A DNA stretch of 64,000 bases, taken from Streptomyces koelreuteriae. GTDB taxonomy: Bacteria > Actinomycetota > Actinomycetes > Streptomycetales > Streptomycetaceae. This document shows positions 60,010-64,000 of the stretch, piece after piece; positions within the stretch are counted from its first letter, which is position 1, and every line of letters starts with the position of its first letter. The position numbers and the translations under genes were made by a program. The notes beneath the pieces are model-generated. The model was not told where the DNA came from. It did not search any database and saw only the letters and a program-made list of their open reading frames with translations. Where the stretch lies: the NCBI RefSeq assembly GCF_018604545.1, contig NZ_CP075896.1:6014001-6078000 (forward strand), written 5' to 3'.

Positions 60010-61342
60010 GCGTGTTCTCTCCCTTTTCCCCGCTGGTGGACGAACGGTCCGGTTCTCCGCTGGTGGACGATCGGTCTGAGTGGTCCCGGTCTCTACGCGC
60101 GTCGCGCCGCCGGACGGTGAGCAGCAGCACCAGCGCGCCGCACGCCGCGGCCCCGTGGAAGACGCCCACGACGGCGAGCGCGGGCAGCGCCTCCAGCGCG
60201 GCCGCGGCGGCGATCGTGCCCAGGGCGAACCCGGACTGCTCGGCGGTGGCGGACAGTCCGAACAGCCGGGCGCGCTGCCGGTCGGGGGCCGCCTGGAGGC
60301 GTGAGGTGTAGACGATCTCGGTCCAGCCGTCCGCGAACCCGGCCGCCACGGCCGCCGCGATCAGGGCCGGGGCGGGCGGTCCGGTGAACGCGGCCACGAA
60401 GCACAGCGACATCGCGCAGGTGCCGACGGCGAACGCGCGCTCGCCCCAGGACGTCCCGTGCGAGCGGCGTTTGAGGACCTGGTGGGCGATCAGGGTGCCC
60501 ACCGCCCACGCCGCCCAGAACCGGGCCATGAACACGGCCGGCTCGGACGGCTCGGCCGCGTGCGCCGCCAGCGGCAGGGCCACGTTGTGCGACGCGGACG
60601 CCAGCGCGTCGAGCCCCCGCAGCGCGATCAGGGCGAGCAACGGGCCCGCGAGCCCCACGATGCGCCCCCGCAGCCACCCACCACGCCGTGACGAGAACCC
60701 GTCCCCGCCGTCCTCCGTGACGCTCCCGCTGTCCTCCGTACCGCCCGGGTCGCTCACCGACCCCCCGTCGCCGCCCGTGTCCGTACGCGGCCGGAGCAGC
60801 AGCACCGCACCCGCGGACACCGCGAAGCTCGCCGCGTTGACCCCGAAGGCGACGCCGAAACCGCCGAGGGCGATGACCGGCGCGGCCGACGCGAAGCCCA
60901 GCACCGTGGCGATGGAACGGGCCGTGACCAGCACGCCGTTCGCGCGGGCGCGGTCGTCCTGCCCGACCATGACCGGAACCGCGCTGCGCAGGGCGACGTT
61001 GAAGAACGTGTTCCCCGCGCCCAGCACGACCACCGCCGCGAGCAGCACCCACAGCGGCGTGCGCGTCGCCCAGAGCGCGAGCACCACCATGGCGAGGGTC
61101 TGGGCGAGGTCCGTCGCCACCATGACGGTCCGGCGGGTGAGCCTCGCGGTCAGGGCCCCGGCGGTGAGACCTGCCGTGACACCGGACAGCAGCCGCACCG
61201 CCATCACCGCGCCCACGCCCAGGGCGCTGCCGGTGACCTCGTACGAGAACAGGCTGAGCGCGATCAGATTCAGGTAGGTCCCGTAGGCCGACACGGCGTG
61301 CGCGACCACCAGGGACCGGAACCTTAAGTCCACCCCCGTCAC
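59969..61342 (-). CDS. MFS exporter of the assembly-line cluster (TTA codon 6)
   Basis: About 457 residues from GTG 61342 with AGGAG 4 nt upstream; a TTG at 61354 is a longer choice. Twelve membrane helices with MFS_3/enterobactin-exporter-like features (RFRSLVVAHAVSAYGTYLNLIALSLFSYEVTG, LTARLTRRTVMVATDLAQTLA, RARANGVLVTARSIATVLGF). A hydrophilic middle loop (SVSDPGGTEDSGSVTEDGG) and a C-terminal tandem SDRSSTSGEPDRSSTSGE. Leu6 is a TTA codon. The 3' end overlaps the assembly-line start by 41 bp: the two are one transcript, exporter first. Confidence 0.9.
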   Translation of the reverse strand: MTGVDLRFRSLVVAHAVSAYGTYLNLIALSLFSYEVTGSALGVGAVMAVRLLSGVTAGLTAGALTARLTRRTVMVATDLAQTLAMVVLALWATRTPLWVLLAAVVVLGAGNTFFNVALRSAVPVMVGQDDRARANGVLVTARSIATVLGFASAAPVIALGGFGVAFGVNAASFAVSAGAVLLLRPRTDTGGDGGSVSDPGGTEDSGSVTEDGGDGFSSRRGGWLRGRIVGLAGPLLALIALRGLDALASASHNVALPLAAHAAEPSEPAVFMARFWAAWAVGTLIAHQVLKRRSHGTSWGERAFAVGTCAMSLCFVAAFTGPPAPALIAAAVAAGFADGWTEIVYTSRLQAAPDRQRARLFGLSATAEQSGFALGTIAAAAALEALPALAVVGVFHGAAACGALVLLLTVRRRDARRDRDHSDRSSTSGEPDRSSTSGEKGENTHGTSTGARPLPGP

Positions 61343-61471
61343 CAAACTCCTCAACCCGCAAGGGCCAGGATTCGGCCGCTCGGCATATTCACTCGCAGCG
61401 TAGCCCGACGAAGCGGCGGGGGCGGGGTGTTGTGGAGTATCGGGCGATCGGCATCGGCGCGTATCGGATGA

Positions 61472-61822
61472 TCAGCCCGGCGAGGCCGACGACCGCTCCC
61501 GCACCCGCTCCAGATTTCGGGCGAACACCTCGCGCGCGTCCGGCGTCAGGGTCCGCAGGGCCATCAGGGCCGTGATCACCACGTCGCACAGCTCCGACTG
61601 GACGTCGTCCCAGCCGTGGGTGACGCCCTTGCGTGGGTTCTGGCCGGTCGCGCCGATCACCGCCTCGGCGACCTCCCCGACCTCCTCGGACAGCTTCAGG
61701 ATGCGCAGGAGCAAGCCCTCGCGGCCCTCGACGGGGCGGTGGGTCTCGAGCCACTCCCACAGGGTGTCGATGGTGCCCCACAGCTCGGGCGAGGCCGGGG
61801 CGGGCGATGTCTGATCGTTCAT
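61472..61822 (-). CDS. MazG-like nucleotide pyrophosphohydrolase-family protein
   Basis: 116 residues from ATG 61822. Central LLLRILKLSEEVGEVAEAVIGATGQNPRKGVTHGWDDVQSELCDVVITALMAL contains the EEXXE-12-28-EXXD metal motif of the MazG superfamily (EEVGE ... ELCD). Probably hydrolyses a nucleoside triphosphate; house-cleaning role. Not obviously part of the cluster. Confidence 0.9.
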   Translation of the reverse strand: MNDQTSPAPASPELWGTIDTLWEWLETHRPVEGREGLLLRILKLSEEVGEVAEAVIGATGQNPRKGVTHGWDDVQSELCDVVITALMALRTLTPDAREVFARNLERVRERSSASPG

Positions 61823-61871
61823 GGGCCGGCAGCCTGCCACGAGGGTCTGACAACGCCCCCCAGCCGTCGCC

Positions 61872-62429
61872 CTACTCCAGGTACTCCTCGTCGAACAGCG
61901 GGTCCTGCTCGCCTTCCTTCGCCTTCCGCAGCCGCCTGGTCCGCGCCCCCACGACCAGCACCGTCCCGGCCGCCGTCGCCGCGAACGCCGCCGGGATCAT
62001 CCAGCCGCGGTTCACCGCGTGCCCGAGCAGATGGTCCACGGAGAGCCGACCCGGGCCGGTGACGGCCAGGCCGGCGGCCGTCAGGCCCAGCGCCGCCGCG
62101 TACTCGTAGCCGCCGCCCTGGTTGAAGAACCCGTTCGGGGTGTGCACCGCGGCCGCCCCCGCCATCGCACCGGCCGCCGCCGCACCGGCCGCCGGAGTGG
62201 CCAGGCCCAGGGCCAGCAGGGTGCCGCCGCCGGTCTCCGCGAGACCGGCCGCCGTCGCGCTCACCTTGCCCGGGACGTAGCCGACGGCCTCCATGAACTG
62301 CCCGGTGCCCTCGATGCCGCCCCCGCCGAACCAGCCGAACAGCTTCTGCGTGCCGTGGGCGGCCAGCACACCGCCCGTCCCCAGCCGGAGCAGCAGCAGG
62401 CCCAGATCACGTCGGTCGTAACGGCTCAC
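61872..62429 (-). CDS. DoxX-family membrane protein
   Basis: 185 residues from GTG 62429 with GGGAG 6 nt upstream. LGLLLLRLGTGGVLAAHGTQKLFGWFGGGGIEGTGQFM is the DoxX signature; four membrane helices; C-terminal basic/acidic tail (RTRRLRKAKEGEQDPLFDEEYLE). In mycobacteria DoxX works with SseA and SodA in oxidant defence; here no partner is adjacent. An in-frame upstream start to 62588 is unlikely (Pro/Gly/Arg-rich). Confidence 0.9.
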   Translation of the reverse strand: MSRYDRRDLGLLLLRLGTGGVLAAHGTQKLFGWFGGGGIEGTGQFMEAVGYVPGKVSATAAGLAETGGGTLLALGLATPAAGAAAAGAMAGAAAVHTPNGFFNQGGGYEYAAALGLTAAGLAVTGPGRLSVDHLLGHAVNRGWMIPAAFAATAAGTVLVVGARTRRLRKAKEGEQDPLFDEEYLE

Positions 62430-62586
62430 GTCGTCTCCCGGAGCGGACGGCACAGCGGATGAGTACTCCTCGTCACGCTCCCACCGTCGCACCCCTGGCC
62501 TGCCGCGACACCCGGCGGAGCCGCCCGGGACGCCGTTCGGGTGGCACGGGTGGCGGGGGCCGCCGACCGGTACGAGGCTGACTGGC

Positions 62587-62913
62587 ATGACGATTCAGAC
62601 CACGCGCCTCAGTGACCCGGCCGTCCGCGCCTTCGTGACCGCCGTGAACAACCACGACCGCGAGAGCTTCATGGAGCTCCTCGCGCCGGGCGCGACCATG
62701 GCGGACGACGGCTCCGACCGCGACCTCGCCGACTGGGTGGACCGGGAGATCTTCTTCTCCCACGGCCATATGCGGGTCGACAGCGAGTCCAACGACGGCC
62801 GTTCCCTCGTCGCCCACTACAACAACGACACCTGGGGCGAGATGCGCACCCGGTGGAGTTTCACGGTCGACGAGGACGGCAGGATCTCCCGCTTCGAGAC
62901 CGGGCAGGCCTGA
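62587..62913 (+). CDS. SnoaL/NTF2-like protein
   Basis: 108 residues, ATG with GAGG 9 nt upstream. PAVRAFVTAVNNHDRESFMELLAPGATMADDGSDRDLADWVDREIFFSHGHMRV is a compact NTF2-like half, then GRSLVAHYNNDTWGEMRTRWSFTVDEDGRISRFETGQA. Ligand or reaction unknown. Divergent from the DoxX gene. Confidence 0.85.
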   Translation: MTIQTTRLSDPAVRAFVTAVNNHDRESFMELLAPGATMADDGSDRDLADWVDREIFFSHGHMRVDSESNDGRSLVAHYNNDTWGEMRTRWSFTVDEDGRISRFETGQA

Positions 62914-62942
62914 AAGACCGTAAAAACCTCCTACCCGGGGCC

Positions 62943-62973
62943 TTGTCCTCGCCTGCGCTCCAACTCGTAGCGT
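62943..62973 (+). promoter_or_regulatory. probable promoter for a leaderless aldo/keto reductase mRNA
   Basis: TTGTCC (62943-62948), 19-nt spacer, TAGCGT (62968-62973; fits TANNNT). The expected start site falls at 62980-62982, i.e. at the ATG itself, and no ribosome site precedes that ATG. Confidence 0.45.
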
Positions 62974-62981
62974 CCCCGGCC

Positions 62982-63968
62982 ATGGACACCACACGCACAC
63001 TGGGACGCAGCGGCATCGAGGTGAGCGCCCTGGGCTTCGGCTGCTGGGCGATCGGCGGGGAGTGGCAGGGGCCCGAGGGGCAGCCGTTCGGCTGGGGCAA
63101 GGTCGACGACGAGGAGTCCGTACGGGCGGTGCGGCGCGCCCTCGACCTGGGTGTCACCTTCTTCGACACGTCCGACAACTACGGCACCGGGCACAGCGAG
63201 CGCGTGCTGGGCCGGGCCCTCGGCAAGCGCAGGGCCGATGTCGTCGTCGCCACCAAGTGGGGCTATCTCTTCGACGAGCGGACGCGGACCGCCGACGGCA
63301 GCGACGCCTCCCCGGCCCATCTGCGCCGTGCGCTGACCGCGTCCCTGCGCCGCCTCGACACGGACCATGTGGACCTGTACCAGTTCCACATCGGGGACGC
63401 CGAACCCGAGCAGGCCGCGCTGCTCCGCGACACCTGCGAGGACCTGGTGCGCGAAGGGCTGATCCGCGCCTACGCCTGGAGCACCGACGACCCGGCCCGT
63501 GCCGCCGTGTTCGCCGAGGGCCCGCACTGCGCCGCCGTCCAGCACGCCCTCAACGTCCTTCAGGACGCGCCCGAGATGCTCCGGCTGTGCGAGGAGGCGG
63601 GGCTGGCGAGCATCAACCGCAGCCCGCTCGCCATGGGGCTGCTCGCCGGGAAGCGCCGGGCCCATCAGCCGCCGGAGAGCGGGGACATCCGCAGCAGGCC
63701 GCCGGCCTGGCTCCAGGGGTTCGGTGACGGATCCGGCGCCGACCCCGAGTGGCTCGCCCGCGTCGAGGCCCTCCGCTCCCTGCTCACCAGCGAGGGCCGG
63801 ACCCTCGCCCAGGGCGCCCTGGCCTGGCTGTGGGCCCGCAGCCCCGCCACCGTCCCCATCCCCGGCTTCCGCTCGGTCGCGCAGGCGGAGGAGAACGCGG
63901 GGGCGATGGCGAAGGGAGCACTGACCGGCGGGCAACTGGCCGAGATCGACCGGTTGCTCGGGCGGTAG
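62982..63968 (+). CDS. aldo/keto reductase
   Basis: 328 residues from ATG 62982. Catalytic tetrad visible: Asp and Tyr in FFDTSDNYGTGHSERVLG, Lys in VVVATKWGY, His in VDLYQFHIGD. C-terminal NADPH site IPGFRSVAQAEENAGAM. Length and SINRSPLAMGLLAGKR fit the YajO/Gfo-like AKR group that reduces aldehydes with NADPH. Last complete gene of the window. Confidence 0.93.
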   Translation: MDTTRTLGRSGIEVSALGFGCWAIGGEWQGPEGQPFGWGKVDDEESVRAVRRALDLGVTFFDTSDNYGTGHSERVLGRALGKRRADVVVATKWGYLFDERTRTADGSDASPAHLRRALTASLRRLDTDHVDLYQFHIGDAEPEQAALLRDTCEDLVREGLIRAYAWSTDDPARAAVFAEGPHCAAVQHALNVLQDAPEMLRLCEEAGLASINRSPLAMGLLAGKRRAHQPPESGDIRSRPPAWLQGFGDGSGADPEWLARVEALRSLLTSEGRTLAQGALAWLWARSPATVPIPGFRSVAQAEENAGAMAKGALTGGQLAEIDRLLGR

Positions 63969-64000
63969 CCCCGTCGAGCTGTGCGGCAGTCGTTCCACGT

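Overview
The window reads as a piece of a Streptomyces (or close actinomycete) chromosome. GC is very high, with G/C at almost every third codon position. GTG, TTG and CTG starts occur, neighbouring genes often overlap by four bases, and the families are typical of the genus: F420-type LLM oxidoreductase, KstR-like TetR, fused RNase H/CobC phosphatase, DUF5336 protein, Scr1-type XRE regulator and two TTA-containing (bldA-type) genes.

Layout. 1-4.8 kb: partial XRE regulator, SnoaL-like protein, metallo-beta-lactamase-fold hydrolase divergent from an aldehyde dehydrogenase/ferredoxin pair, a TPP riboswitch with no gene to control, and a KstR-like TetR regulator. 4.95-8.2 kb: overlapping operon of glycosyltransferase, SAM methyltransferase and alpha/alpha-toroid protein. 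8.3-17.5 kb: small membrane proteins, LLM oxidoreductase, amidase, two methyltransferases and two divergent MFS exporters, one with an extra C-terminal domain. 17.5-21 kb: a LuxR-type response regulator and its probable histidine kinase, separated by a pyruvyl-transferase-like gene and a 35-bp minisatellite. 21.2-24.3 kb: MaoC, MDR dehydrogenase and SDR operon behind a perfect palindrome of KstR type. The three KstR-like sites (2.07, 4.89 and 21.24 kb) suggest one acyl-CoA/steroid-like catabolic regulon.

24.3-34.3 kb: conserved housekeeping genes (Nif3-like, CTG-started zinc-ribbon coiled coil, RNase H/phosphatase, KDPG aldolase, YaaA, MerR, Uma2, AraC, EamA) ending in rnpB, the RNase P RNA, whose 5' end overlaps the EamA gene. 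34.7-39.8 kb is a lower-GC island. It holds two tandem paralogues, each a PD-(D/E)XK-like nuclease fused to a DUF2075/SF1-type helicase, and each preceded by the same structured 5' leader that can pair with its own ribosome-binding site. A degenerate copy of the rnpB 3' end lies at the far edge, as after site-specific integration. I regard this as the best candidate for an undescribed system in the window.

39.9-46.4 kb: an aromatic meta-cleavage-like operon (extradiol dioxygenase, FAH hydrolase, FAD hydroxylase, acetoacetyl-CoA synthetase) divergent from a TetR gene with duplicated operators. 46.4-61.3 kb: two paralogous TetR genes, a DHA2 exporter, and a 3522-residue single-protein assembly line (acyl-AMP ligase, ACP, KS, AT, ACP, luciferase-like monooxygenase, C, A, PCP, C) coupled to a second MFS exporter. 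61.4-64 kb: MazG-like, DoxX, SnoaL-like and aldo/keto reductase genes. No tRNA, IS element, integrase or CRISPR array was seen.
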